Assembly: GCA_963826695.1 (NCBI GenBank)
Contig: CAWGXZ010000007.1
Span: 62,001-126,000, forward strand
DNA length: 64,000 nucleotides
Source: CAWGXZ01 sp963826695
GTDB taxonomy: Bacteria; Pseudomonadota; Gammaproteobacteria; Burkholderiales; Burkholderiaceae_C
Direction: 5' to 3'
Each line of letters opens with the position of its first letter. The first letter of the stretch is position 1. Under the pieces are notes generated by a model. That model made no database searches, was not told the origin of the DNA, and saw only the letters and a program-made list of their open reading frames with translations. Positions 47,419 to 56,451 of the stretch are shown piece after piece. Position numbers and translations under genes: made by a program.

Positions 47419-49577
47419 GCGCGCAACGCCTTCCTGATCTGCTCGAGCACGTCCTTGGCGCTCGCCGGAATCGGCGTTCCCGGTCCGTAGATGCCCTTCA
47501 CGCCGGCCTCGAACAGGAAGTCGTAGTCGCGCCGCGGAATCACCCCGCCGACGAAGACGATGATGTCGTCTGCGCCTTGCGCCTTCAGCGAGTCGATGAT
47601 CGCCGGCACCAGCGTCTTGTGTCCCGCCGCAAGGGTGCTGACCCCGACCGCGTGGACGTCGTTCTCGATCGCTTGCCGCGCGCACTCCTCGGCGGTCTGG
47701 AACAGCGGCCCGATGTCGACGTCGAAGCCGAGATCAGCGAACGCCGTCGCCACGACCTTGGCGCCGCGGTCGTGCCCGTCCTGGCCGAGCTTGGCGATCA
47801 TCACCCGGGGCCGGCGGCCTTGGTCTTCGGCGAAGCGGGCGATCTCGTGGCGGAGCCGGTCCCAGCCCTCGGCGCTGTCGTAGGCCGCGGCGTAGACGCC
47901 GCTCACCTGCTGCGTGTCGGCGCGGTGCCGGCCCCAGACCGCCTCGAGCGCATCGCTGACCTCGCCGACGGTCGCGCGCAGCCGCATCGCGGCGATGGCG
48001 AGCGCGAGCAGGTTGCCCTCGCCGGTCTCGGCGCACGCCGTCAAGGTGTCGAGTGCTTCCTGCACCGCCGCGCCGTCTCGCTCGGCGCGCAGACGCTGCA
48101 GCCGGGCGATCTGGTTGTCGCGAACCGCAACGTTGTCGATGTCGAGCGTCTCGATCGCGTCTTCCTCGGCGAGCCGGTACTTGTTGACGCCGACGATCAC
48201 GTCCTTGCCCGAGTCGATGCGCGCCTGCTTCTCGGCGGCGCTGGCCTCGATCTTCAGCTTGGCCCAGCCGCTTTCGACGGCGTGCGTCATCCCACCCAGC
48301 GCGTCGACTTCCTCGATGATCTTCCAGGCGGCATCGGCCATCTCCTGGGTCAGCGACTCCATCAGGTAGCTGCCGCCCCACGGGTCGACCACGCTCGTGA
48401 TGTGCGTCTCCTCCTGGATGATCAGCTGCGTGTTGCGCGCGACGCGCGAGCTGAATTCGCTCGGCAGCGCGATCGCCTCGTCGAGCGCGTTGGTGTGCAG
48501 GCTCTGCGTTCCGCCGAAGACCGCGGCCATCGCCTCGATCGTCGTGCGAACGACGTTGTTGTACGGGTCGTGCTCGGCCAGGCTCCAGCCCGAGGTCTGG
48601 CAATGGGTGCGCAGCATCAGGCTCTTCGGGTTCTTCGGCGCGAAGCCTTTCATGATGCGGTGCCACAGCAGCCGCGCCGCGCGCATCTTGGCGATCTCGA
48701 GGTAGAAGTTCATCCCGATGCCCCAGAAGAAGCTGAGGCGGCCGGCGAAATCGTCGACGTCGAGCCCTTGCGCCAGGGCGGTCTTGACGTACTCCTTGCC
48801 GTCGGCGAGCGTGAAGGCCAGTTCGAGCGCCTGGGTGGCACCCGCTTCCTGCATGTGATAGCCGGAGATCGAGATCGAGTTGAACCGCGGCATGTGCCGG
48901 GCGGTGTGGGCAATGATGTCGCCGACGATCCGCATGCTCGGTGCAGGCGGATAGATGTAGGTGTTGCGGACCATGAACTCCTTGAGGATGTCGTTCTGGA
49001 TGGTCCCCGAGAGCTGGTCCTGCGCCACGCCCTGCTCCTCGGCCGCGACGATGTAGCCGGCAAGCACCGGCAGCACCGCGCCGTTCATCGTCATCGAAAC
49101 CGACACCTTGTCGAGCGGAATGCCGTCGAAAAGGATCTTCATGTCCTCGACGCTGTCGATCGCCACGCCGGCCTTGCCGACATCACCGGTGACTCTCGCG
49201 TGGTCGCTGTCGTAGCCGCGGTGCGTCGCCAGGTCGAAGGCGACGCTGACACCCTGCCCTCCCGCGGCCAGCGCCTTGCGATAGAAGGCGTTCGACGCCT
49301 CGGCGGTGGAGAAGCCGGCGTACTGCCGGATCGTCCACGGCCGCACGGTGTACATCGTCGGCTGCGGCCCGCGGAGATAGGGCGGAAAGCCGGGCAACGT
49401 GTCGGCATGGGGCAGCCCGGACACGTCGGCCGCCGTGTAGAGCGGCTTGACAGCCAGCCCCTCGGGGGTGTGCCATTCGAGCGCGGACAGGTCGCTGCCA
49501 GGCGCATGGCGCGCAGCCACCTTGCGCCAGGCGTCGGTCGAACCCGAATTCAGGAAACCATCGTTGTCGTCAGCCAT
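47415..49577 (-). CDS. scpA: Methylmalonyl-CoA mutase, single-chain
   Basis: B12-dependent isomerase of (R)-methylmalonyl-CoA and succinyl-CoA. The 720-residue product carries the substrate barrel with RPWTIRQYAGFSTAEASN and GVAIDSVEDMK at the N-terminus, MLRTHCQTSGWSLAEHDPY in the middle, and the C-terminal cobalamin domain with KLGQDGHDRGAKV, the Asp-x-His-x-x-Gly site. The length matches the ScpA/Sbm type (714). I looked for a cobalamin riboswitch in the 133 bases upstream and saw none. It is the first gene of the propionyl-CoA module. Confidence 0.97.
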   Translation of the reverse strand: MADDNDGFLNSGSTDAWRKVAARHAPGSDLSALEWHTPEGLAVKPLYTAADVSGLPHADTLPGFPPYLRGPQPTMYTVRPWTIRQYAGFSTAEASNAFYRKALAAGGQGVSVAFDLATHRGYDSDHARVTGDVGKAGVAIDSVEDMKILFDGIPLDKVSVSMTMNGAVLPVLAGYIVAAEEQGVAQDQLSGTIQNDILKEFMVRNTYIYPPAPSMRIVGDIIAHTARHMPRFNSISISGYHMQEAGATQALELAFTLADGKEYVKTALAQGLDVDDFAGRLSFFWGIGMNFYLEIAKMRAARLLWHRIMKGFAPKNPKSLMLRTHCQTSGWSLAEHDPYNNVVRTTIEAMAAVFGGTQSLHTNALDEAIALPSEFSSRVARNTQLIIQEETHITSVVDPWGGSYLMESLTQEMADAAWKIIEEVDALGGMTHAVESGWAKLKIEASAAEKQARIDSGKDVIVGVNKYRLAEEDAIETLDIDNVAVRDNQIARLQRLRAERDGAAVQEALDTLTACAETGEGNLLALAIAAMRLRATVGEVSDALEAVWGRHRADTQQVSGVYAAAYDSAEGWDRLRHEIARFAEDQGRRPRVMIAKLGQDGHDRGAKVVATAFADLGFDVDIGPLFQTAEECARQAIENDVHAVGVSTLAAGHKTLVPAIIDSLKAQGADDIIVFVGGVIPRRDYDFLFEAGVKGIYGPGTPIPASAKDVLEQIRKALRA

Positions 49578-49710
49578 CGAGTCCTCGCTGCGGCCGCACT
49601 GCCACGGCGACCCGGCGCCGATTCTGGCTCAGTGCCTGCATCGGCCACCCGGACACGGCCGGCGCGCCGTGCAGCGCACGGCAAGCCGAGGAACGGAAGT
49701 CGAGCCGGGT

Positions 49711-52392
49711 TCAGAGCGTCCAGGGGTCGGCGGCCTCCGCGTCGATCCGGTAGTCGGCGATCGCCTGCTCGCACACCGCCGGGTCGCCGAGCGCCGTCAA
49801 CGCCGCGAGCACGATGTGCTGCCGATCGACCTCGAAGAAACGCCGCAGCGCCTGCCGCGTGTCGCTGCGGCCGAAGCCGTCGGTGCCGAGCACGGTCAGT
49901 TGCGCATCCAGATGCCCGCCGATGCGCTGCGGCCAGGCGCGGACATAGTCGCTTGCCGCGATCACCGGTACGGGGCCCCCCAGGCAGGTGCGCAAATGGC
50001 TTTCGCGCTTCGCTTTTTTCGGATGCAGCCGGTTCCAGCGCTCGGCCGCTTCGGCGTCGCGCGCCAGTTCGCTGAAGCTGGTGGCGCTCCAGACCTCGGC
50101 CTCGACGCCCCAGTCGGTCGCAAGCAGATCGGCCGCAGCGATCACCTCGCGCAGGATCGCCCCCGATCCGACCAGTCGCACCCGGCCCCGCGGCTTCTGC
50201 GCTCGAGCCAGCGAGTAGCGGTACAGGCCCTTGACGATGTCCGCCGCGACGCCGTCGGGCAGCGTCGGCTGGGCGTAGTTCTCGTTCATCAGGGTGACGT
50301 AGTAGAAGACGTCTTCCTGATCCTCGAGCATCCGCCGCATGCCATGGTCGAGGATGACCGCGAATTCGTCGGCGAAGCAAGGATCGTAGACGCGGCAGTT
50401 CGGCACCGTCGCGGCCTGTACCAGGCTGCTGCCGTCCTGGTGCTGCAGGCCCTCGCCGCCGAGCGTCGTGCGCCCGGCGGTGGCACCGAGCAGAAAGCCG
50501 CGGGCACGCTGGTCGGCAGCGGCCCAGATCAAATCGCCGACCCGCTGAAAGCCGAACATCGAGTAGTAGATGTAGAACGGCAGCATCGCCAGGCCGTGCA
50601 CCGAGTAACTGGTGGCCGCCGCGGTCCATGAGCTGATCGCGCCGGCTTCGCTGATGCCCTCCTCCAGGATCTGACCGTCGAGCGCTTCGCGGTAGCTGAG
50701 CACCGAGCCGATGTCCTCGGGCTCGTAACGCTGTCCGGCACTCGAATAGATGCCGACCTGCTTGAACAGGTTGGCCATGCCGAAGGTACGCGCCTCGTCG
50801 GCGACGATCGGCACGATGCGCGGGCCGAGCTGCGGGTCCTTGAGCAGGTTGCCGAGCATGCGCACGAAGGCCATCGTCGTGCTCATCTCCTTGCCGGCGG
50901 CGTTGACCGCGAAGTCGCCGTAGCGCGCCAGCGGCGGCACGGCAACCGGCGCCGCGTGCGTCGATCGCGCCGGCAGCGGCCCGCCCAGTGCACCGCGGCG
51001 TTCGCGCAGGTAGCGCATTTCGGCGCTGTCGTCGGCGGGTTTGTGGAAGGCGAGCGTCTCCGCCTCTTCGTCGGTCAACGGCAGCGCAAAGCGGTTGCGA
51101 AAGGCAATCAGGTCCTCGCGCTCGAGCTTCTTCTGCTGGTGCGTGGTCATCCGGCCCTGCCCGGCCTGGCCCATGCCGTAGCCCTTCTTGGTCTGCGCCA
51201 GCACCACCACCGGCTGGCCGGTGGTGTGCAGGGCCTCGCGGTAGGCGGCGTGGATCTTCACCAGGTCGTGGCCACCGCGTTTCAGCTGGTCGATCTGCGT
51301 GTCGGTGAGGCCTTGCGCCAGTGCGGCGAGCTGCTCGCTCTGGCCGAAGAAATGGTCGCGGTTGTAGCGACCATCCTTCGCCGCGAAGGTCTGGAACTGT
51401 CCGTCGACCGTGTTGGCGAATGCCTGGCGCAGCGCGCCTTCGCGATCGCGCGCGAAAAGTCCGTCCCAGTCGGATCCCCAGACCAGCTTGATGACACGCC
51501 AGCCGGCGCCGCTGAACAGCGTTTCCAGCTCGTCGATGATCCGCCCGTTGCTGCGCACCGGGCCGTCGAGACGCTGCAGATTGCAGTTGACCACCCAGAC
51601 CAGGTTGTCGAGCCCCTCGCGCGCGGCCAGCGTCAGCGCGCTCATGCTTTCCGGCTCGTCCATCTCGCCATCGCCGAAGACGCCCCAGACGCGGCGCGCG
51701 GCGGTATCGGCCAGCCCGCGGTGCTGCAGGTAGCGCATGAAGCGGGCGTGGTAGATCGAACTGATCGGCCCCAGCCCCATCGAGCCGGTCGGGAACTGCC
51801 AGAAATCCGGCATCAGCCAGGGGTGCGGATAGCTGCACAGGCCGCGTGCGCCGCTGCCCGACGCGCCGATCTCCTGCCGGTAGTGGCCGAGATCGGCCTC
51901 GCCGAGGCGTCCCTCGAGGTAGGCGCGCGCATAGACGCCGGGCGCCGAATGGGCCTGGAAGAAGACCAGGTCGCCGCCCCGGTCGGCGCGGAAGAAGTGG
52001 TTGAAGCCGACCTCGAACAGGTCCGCGGCACTGGCGTAACTGGCGATATGGCCGCCGAGTTCGCCGTACAGGCGGTTGGCACGAACCACCAGCGCCAGTG
52101 CATTCCAGCGCATCAGCGACGCCAGGCGCTCCTCGACCGCCAAGTCGCCCGGAAAGACCTGCTGGCGCTCGACCGCGACCGTGTTGACGTACGGCGTGCC
52201 GCGAGGCGGCTGCCAGTCGAGCGAATGTTCGGCGCTGACCTGCGCCAGCATGTCCAGCAGGACCTTTGCGCGCTCGGGCCCGTGCTCGGCGAGCACCGCC
52301 AGCAGGGCATCGCGCCACTCGGCACTCTCCTGCGGATCGTCGTCGTTCGCGGCGGGCCGTGCGAGTCGGGACTGGAAGTAGTGGTCGTTCAT
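49711..52392 (-). CDS. aceE: Homodimeric 2-oxoacid dehydrogenase E1 (AceE family)
   Basis: Thiamine-diphosphate E1 that decarboxylates a 2-oxoacid, pyruvate in the classical case. The ATG at 52392 gives 893 residues, close to E. coli AceE (887). Marks are HASPGVYARAYLEGRL-like (AHSAPGVYARAYLEGRL), the TPP motif WGVFGDGEMDEPES with VNCNLQRLDGPVRSNG, GAGWRVIKLVWG, and a C-terminal half with EGISEAGAISSW. No E2 or E3 gene lies nearby. Its position upstream of the propionyl-CoA module, with 133 bases between, allows 2-oxobutyrate as an alternative substrate, as in MdeB-type enzymes; this is inference. Confidence 0.92.
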   Translation of the reverse strand: MNDHYFQSRLARPAANDDDPQESAEWRDALLAVLAEHGPERAKVLLDMLAQVSAEHSLDWQPPRGTPYVNTVAVERQQVFPGDLAVEERLASLMRWNALALVVRANRLYGELGGHIASYASAADLFEVGFNHFFRADRGGDLVFFQAHSAPGVYARAYLEGRLGEADLGHYRQEIGASGSGARGLCSYPHPWLMPDFWQFPTGSMGLGPISSIYHARFMRYLQHRGLADTAARRVWGVFGDGEMDEPESMSALTLAAREGLDNLVWVVNCNLQRLDGPVRSNGRIIDELETLFSGAGWRVIKLVWGSDWDGLFARDREGALRQAFANTVDGQFQTFAAKDGRYNRDHFFGQSEQLAALAQGLTDTQIDQLKRGGHDLVKIHAAYREALHTTGQPVVVLAQTKKGYGMGQAGQGRMTTHQQKKLEREDLIAFRNRFALPLTDEEAETLAFHKPADDSAEMRYLRERRGALGGPLPARSTHAAPVAVPPLARYGDFAVNAAGKEMSTTMAFVRMLGNLLKDPQLGPRIVPIVADEARTFGMANLFKQVGIYSSAGQRYEPEDIGSVLSYREALDGQILEEGISEAGAISSWTAAATSYSVHGLAMLPFYIYYSMFGFQRVGDLIWAAADQRARGFLLGATAGRTTLGGEGLQHQDGSSLVQAATVPNCRVYDPCFADEFAVILDHGMRRMLEDQEDVFYYVTLMNENYAQPTLPDGVAADIVKGLYRYSLARAQKPRGRVRLVGSGAILREVIAAADLLATDWGVEAEVWSATSFSELARDAEAAERWNRLHPKKAKRESHLRTCLGGPVPVIAASDYVRAWPQRIGGHLDAQLTVLGTDGFGRSDTRQALRRFFEVDRQHIVLAALTALGDPAVCEQAIADYRIDAEAADPWTL

Positions 52393-52526
52393 GACAGAAG
52401 GCGGGAAGAACAGGGGCGTGCGGATCGGAACCGCGGCGGTCGCCTGCGCCTGCGGCAACTGCCGCGCCGAGCGGTTGCCGGGCAGGAGGGTGCGGCGAGA
52501 ATGGTGATTTTGTCGCTTCGCCCGCC

Positions 52527-53042
52527 ATGTCCCTCGTCATCGTGATCGCCGCCGTCGCCCGCAATGGCGTCATCGGCCGGAACAACGCCCTGCCCTGGCA
52601 CCTGCCCGCCGATCTGCAGCACTTCAAGCGCCACACACTCGGCCGCCCGGTGCTGATGGGGCGCAAGACCTTCGAGGCGATCGGCAAGCCGCTGCCGAAC
52701 CGGCGCAACATCGTGCTGACGCGACAGCCTGCCTGGCAGGCTCCGGGGGTCGAGCGGGCAGATTCACTCGCCGATGCGCTGCTCCGGGTCGCGCACGAGC
52801 CGGTCGCCTGCGTCATTGGCGGCACCGGCCTGTTCGCCGAAGCGCTGCCGGTGGCGGGTGAACTGCTGCTGACGGAGATCGACGCCGACTTCGAGGGCGA
52901 CAGCGTGTTCCCGCCATGGCCGCGCGACGCCTTCGACGAGTTGTCTCGCGAAGTGCACCGCAGCGACGCGGGCTGGCGCTACGACTTCGCCCGCTACCGG
53001 GCAAAGGCGTCCACCTCGTCGAGCTCAGCCAGCGGGGCGTGA
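52527..53042 (+). CDS. folA: Dihydrofolate reductase
   Basis: NADPH-dependent reductase of dihydrofolate, essential for thymidylate and purine synthesis. The 171-residue product starts MSLVIVIAAVARNGVIGRNN, has the LPWHLPADLQHFKRHT block with the expected acidic residue (Asp in PADL), GRPVLMGRKTFEAIGKPLPNR, CVIGGTGLFAEALP and LTEID. It is of chromosomal type. The C-terminus ends with a Ser-rich tail, and the 3' end overlaps the converging ntrC by 18 bases. It is divergent from aceE. Confidence 0.96.
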   Translation: MSLVIVIAAVARNGVIGRNNALPWHLPADLQHFKRHTLGRPVLMGRKTFEAIGKPLPNRRNIVLTRQPAWQAPGVERADSLADALLRVAHEPVACVIGGTGLFAEALPVAGELLLTEIDADFEGDSVFPPWPRDAFDELSREVHRSDAGWRYDFARYRAKASTSSSSASGA

Positions 53043-54572
53043 GTCCGCTTCGAGCCCGAGCTCCTGAATCTTGCGCGTGATGGTGTTGCGGCCGATGCCG
53101 AGACGTTGCGCCGCCTCGATGCGCCGGCCGCGCGTCACGTCGAGCGCGGTGACGATCAGCCGGGCCTCGAACTGACGCGTCAGCACGTCCCAGACGCCCG
53201 CCTCGCCGGCCTGCAGCAGGCGCCGTGTCTCGCGCTCGACATCGCCGAGCCACGGCGCCGAGTAGGCCTGCGCATCGATCGCCACGTCGTTCTCGGCGCC
53301 ATCCATGGTGGTGGTTGCCTCGACCGGCGGCAGCGATTCCGCGCCCGGTTGCGCTGCCAGCGGCGCCACCGCTTCGACGTCCGCCATGCCTGCGCTGCCT
53401 GCCCCCGTCGCAGCCGGCGTGACCGCCAGCAACTCCGGCGGCAGATCCTTCGGTTCGACCACCTGGGCCGGCGCCATCACCGTGATCCAGTGGCAGATGT
53501 TCTCGAGCTGGCGGACATTGCCGGGGAATTCGAAATGCAGCAGCTTCGCGATCGCCGCATCGGTGATCCGCTTGGCATCGACGCCGAGTTCGCGTGCGCT
53601 CTTCTGCAGGAAGAAGCGCGTCAGCGCGGGAATGTCTTCGAGCCGTTCCCGCAGCGCCGGCAGCCGCAGGCGAATGACGTTCAGGCGGTGGAACAGGTCC
53701 TCGCGGAAAACGCCCTGCTTGACGCGGTCTTCCAGGTTCTGGTGGGTTGCCGCGATCACGCGCACGTTGGCGCGCATCGGGTTGTGCCCGCCGACCCGGT
53801 AGAACTGGCCGTCGGAGAGCACCCGCAGCAGGCGCGTCTGCAGGTCGAACGGCATGTCGCCGATCTCGTCGAGAAAAAGCGTGCCGCCATCCGCCTGCTC
53901 GAAGCGGCCGCGGCGGGTGGTCTGCGCGCCGGTGAAGGCGCCGCGTTCGTGGCCGAACAGCTCGCTCTCGAGCAGGTCCTTCGGAATCGCCGCGGTGTTG
54001 ATGGCGACGAACGGACCGCCGGCACGCGGACTGTGCTTGTGCAGGGCCCGTGCGACCAGTTCCTTGCCCGAGCCCGACTCGCCGGTGATCATCACCGTGA
54101 CGATGCTCTGGCTGAGCCGGCCGATGGCGCGGAAGACATCCTGCATGGCAGGCGCCTGCCCCAGCATCTCGGGCATCTGCGCGGCGCGCTCGTCGGTCAC
54201 CTGCTCGCGCATGCTCTCTTCGAGCGCGCGGCGGATCAACTCGACCGCCTTGGGTACATCGAAGGGCTTCGGCAGGTATTCGAAGGCGCCGCCCTGGAAG
54301 GCGCTGACGGCGCTGTCGAGGTCCGAGTACGCCGTCATCACGATCACCGGCAGCGCCGGAAAGCGTTCCTTGACCTTGGTCAGCAGGTCGATTCCCGAAC
54401 CACCCGGCATGCGGATGTCCGACACCAGCACCTGCGGCTGGTCGTCGCCGAGGGCGGCAAGCACGTCACGCGGGTTGGTGAAGCTGCGCACCGCCAGGCC
54501 GTCGCGGGCAAGCGCCTTCTCGAGCACGAAGCGGATGGATTGGTCGTCGTCAACGATCCAGATGGGTCTCAT
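53025..54572 (-). CDS. ntrC: Nitrogen regulation response regulator NtrC (NRI)
   Basis: Sigma-54-dependent activator phosphorylated by NtrB at low nitrogen. The 515-residue protein has a receiver with Asp at about 52 (VLVSDIRMPGG), a AAA+ domain with Walker A GESGSGKELVARALH and the sigma-54 contact loop GAFTGAQT, RVIAATHQNLEDR, and a C-terminal Fis-type HTH AAQRLGIGRNTITRKI. A stretch of about 80 residues rich in Ala and Pro between AAA+ and HTH is longer than in E. coli (469 in all). It is 33 bases downstream of ntrB. The 3' end is antisense to the last codons of folA. Confidence 0.96.
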   Translation of the reverse strand: MRPIWIVDDDQSIRFVLEKALARDGLAVRSFTNPRDVLAALGDDQPQVLVSDIRMPGGSGIDLLTKVKERFPALPVIVMTAYSDLDSAVSAFQGGAFEYLPKPFDVPKAVELIRRALEESMREQVTDERAAQMPEMLGQAPAMQDVFRAIGRLSQSIVTVMITGESGSGKELVARALHKHSPRAGGPFVAINTAAIPKDLLESELFGHERGAFTGAQTTRRGRFEQADGGTLFLDEIGDMPFDLQTRLLRVLSDGQFYRVGGHNPMRANVRVIAATHQNLEDRVKQGVFREDLFHRLNVIRLRLPALRERLEDIPALTRFFLQKSARELGVDAKRITDAAIAKLLHFEFPGNVRQLENICHWITVMAPAQVVEPKDLPPELLAVTPAATGAGSAGMADVEAVAPLAAQPGAESLPPVEATTTMDGAENDVAIDAQAYSAPWLGDVERETRRLLQAGEAGVWDVLTRQFEARLIVTALDVTRGRRIEAAQRLGIGRNTITRKIQELGLEADSRPAG

Positions 54573-54605
54573 GCGGTCTGCGTGGGTAGCGCCGCTGCCG
54601 CCGGA

Positions 54606-55709
54606 TCACGGTAGCGGCATGACGATTCGGAAAACAGTGCGGCCGGGTGCACTGTCGCATTCGATGCTGCCGTGGTGTTGCTGGACGAAGGTTTGGGCGA
54701 GCGTCAAACCGAGCCCCGAGCCACTGGCCCGACCCGACACCAGGGGATAGAAGATGCGGTCCCGGATATCGGCCGGAATACCGGGGCCGTTGTCCTCGAC
54801 ATGCAATTCCAGTGCCAGTCGCCAGCGGCGCTTGCCCAGCGTCACCTGGCGAGCGATGCGCGTGCGCATGATGATTTGGGCGTCGCCTTGCTGGATGCGA
54901 TCCGAAAGTGCCTGCGCGGCGTTGTGGGCGATGTTCAAAACCGCCTGGATCAGTTGCTCGCGGTCGCCGCGGAACTCGGGAATCGAGGTGTCGTAATCGC
55001 GCGCGATTCGCAAGCCGCGCGGGAACTCGGCCAGGATCAGCGAGCGCACGCGTTCGCTGACCTCGTGGATGTTGACCTCGCCGACGACATGCGGCTTGCG
55101 GTGCGGCGCCAGCAGCCGGTCGACCAGCGCCTGCAGCCGGTCGGCCTCGTTGATGATGACCTGGGTGTATTCGGTCAGCTCGCGGCTGTCGACCTCCATT
55201 TCGAGAAGCTGGGCCGCACCCCGGATGCCGCCGAGCGGATTCTTGATCTCGTGTGCAAGGTTGCGGATCAGCTCCTTGGTCGCCTGGGCCTGGTCGTGGG
55301 CACGCTCCTCGCGGTCCTGGCGGGTCTGCGCTTCGATCTCGATCAGCTCGACCAGCAGCAAGGGGGTACCGTCCATCTGGTTGACGAGCACGTGGACCGG
55401 AACCGACTCGCCCGCGGCACCCATCAGGCGGCGCAGCTGGCCATCGAGCCTGCTGGTGGCGAAGACGTTGCGGGAAACCGCTGCCACCGTGTCGCGGATC
55501 GGCCGCGGATCGACGAACCAGTCGTAGAGCATGCCGCCCTGGACGTTGCGCCGCGAGAGCCCGACCACCTGCTCGAAGGCCGCATTGGCGAAGACGCATT
55601 CGCCGCGGTCGGTGATGATCGTGACCATCGTTGCCAGATGGTCGAAGGCCACGAATGTTGCGAAGGGTTCGAGGGCAGCCTGCACGGCTGGCGGCGCCCG
55701 CCGTGTCAC
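54606..55709 (-). CDS. ntrB: Nitrogen regulation sensor histidine kinase NtrB (NRII)
   Basis: Cytosolic kinase/phosphatase for NtrC, controlled by PII. The 367-residue protein has an N-terminal PAS domain (about 22-130, ITDRGECVFANAAFEQVVG), then the H-box NLAHEIKNPLGGIRGAAQLLE with His at about 153, N-box QAVLNIAHNAAQAL, and DNGPGIP with GSGLGLTLAQTFVQQH. No TM helix, as expected. The start is a GTG at 55709 overlapping the stop of the DUF4124 gene as GTGA. Confidence 0.96.
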   Translation of the reverse strand: MTRRAPPAVQAALEPFATFVAFDHLATMVTIITDRGECVFANAAFEQVVGLSRRNVQGGMLYDWFVDPRPIRDTVAAVSRNVFATSRLDGQLRRLMGAAGESVPVHVLVNQMDGTPLLLVELIEIEAQTRQDREERAHDQAQATKELIRNLAHEIKNPLGGIRGAAQLLEMEVDSRELTEYTQVIINEADRLQALVDRLLAPHRKPHVVGEVNIHEVSERVRSLILAEFPRGLRIARDYDTSIPEFRGDREQLIQAVLNIAHNAAQALSDRIQQGDAQIIMRTRIARQVTLGKRRWRLALELHVEDNGPGIPADIRDRIFYPLVSGRASGSGLGLTLAQTFVQQHHGSIECDSAPGRTVFRIVMPLP

Positions 55710-56248
55710 GACGGCGGCAGCTTGGCGAGTTCGCGCTTCAGCGCCGCGATGTCGCTTTCCTTGCGCGCAATGCCCGTCTTCAGATCACTGACCCGGTCGA
55801 GGTACTTCTGGTAGTTGCGCTCGTCGCCGCGCCGCTCGGGTTCGCCGCCGTTGAATTCGCGACGAAGCTCGGCCAGCGCCTGCTCCTCGCGGCGCATTTC
55901 GTCTTCGAGAATGGCGCGGCGGTCGCTGTCACGCGCGCGCTGGATGCTGGGACTGATGCGCTCGACCGGCAGCGTGCTTGCGCCGGTGGAGCTCGTCGCC
56001 GCGGCGACACCGGCTGCTGGCGCTGCAGGTGCGCGGGGGCGCGGCGACTGGATGACCGTGATCGGCGTGCCCTCGAGCGTGCGGCAACCCTTGTCGCGGG
56101 CTTCCTTGCTCGACAGCGCGTCGGTGTAGAGCACCGGATTGCCCGGGCAGCGGTAGACCACCGTCCCTTGAGCCGACACGCTGCCAGCCGCAGCGGCCAA
56201 TGCAAGCGCGAACCCTGCGACGCTGCGCCACCCGCACGATCGATGCAT
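55706..56248 (-). CDS. DUF4124-domain secreted protein
   Basis: A 180-residue exported protein. From the ATG at 56248 (MHRSCGWRSVAGFALAL) a signal peptide ends near SVSAQG. The DUF4124 motif follows: VVYRCPGNPVLYTDALSSKEA with CRTLEGTPITVIQ. A Pro/Ala-rich linker leads to a long charged helix (about 105-178: RRAILEDEMRREEQALAELR and so on to KRELAKLPPS), probably a coiled coil. The function of DUF4124 is unknown. It lies between glnA and ntrB, whose start overlaps its stop, so it seems a regular member of this nitrogen-control unit. Confidence 0.85.
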   Translation of the reverse strand: MHRSCGWRSVAGFALALAAAAGSVSAQGTVVYRCPGNPVLYTDALSSKEARDKGCRTLEGTPITVIQSPRPRAPAAPAAGVAAATSSTGASTLPVERISPSIQRARDSDRRAILEDEMRREEQALAELRREFNGGEPERRGDERNYQKYLDRVSDLKTGIARKESDIAALKRELAKLPPS

Positions 56249-56388
56249 CAACTCAGCCCTTTCATGCAGCCCGGCTGCAAGCTCCCGCACCGCTCCGGCT
56301 GCCACCCCGGCGATTGTCACCGAAGCGCCTGGCTCGCGACGGTGCAGCCAGCTCCCGGCGCCAGGGTGCCCGACGCACCAGCTGCATG

Positions 56389-56412
56389 AAAAAAGGACAG
56401 CCGGAGCTGTCC
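56389..56412 (-). terminator. Rho-independent terminator after glnA
   Basis: On the reverse strand GGACAGC pairs with GCTGTCC across TCCG and is followed by TTTTTT, a strong intrinsic terminator 40 bases past the glnA stop. It separates glnA from the DUF4124-ntrB-ntrC genes, which must be reached by read-through or from a promoter between 56249 and 56388. Confidence 0.93.
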
Positions 56413-56451
56413 CTTTCATGTCGCGCGGCGCGGCGGCGCCGCACCCGGGAA

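Noticed and set aside
49578..49710. Possible cobalamin riboswitch before the B12-dependent mutase
   Set aside because: No B12 box or typical stem arrangement seen in the 133 bases.
47577..50075. 832-codon forward frame
   Set aside because: Antisense of methylmalonyl-CoA mutase and aceE, with no recognisable domain.
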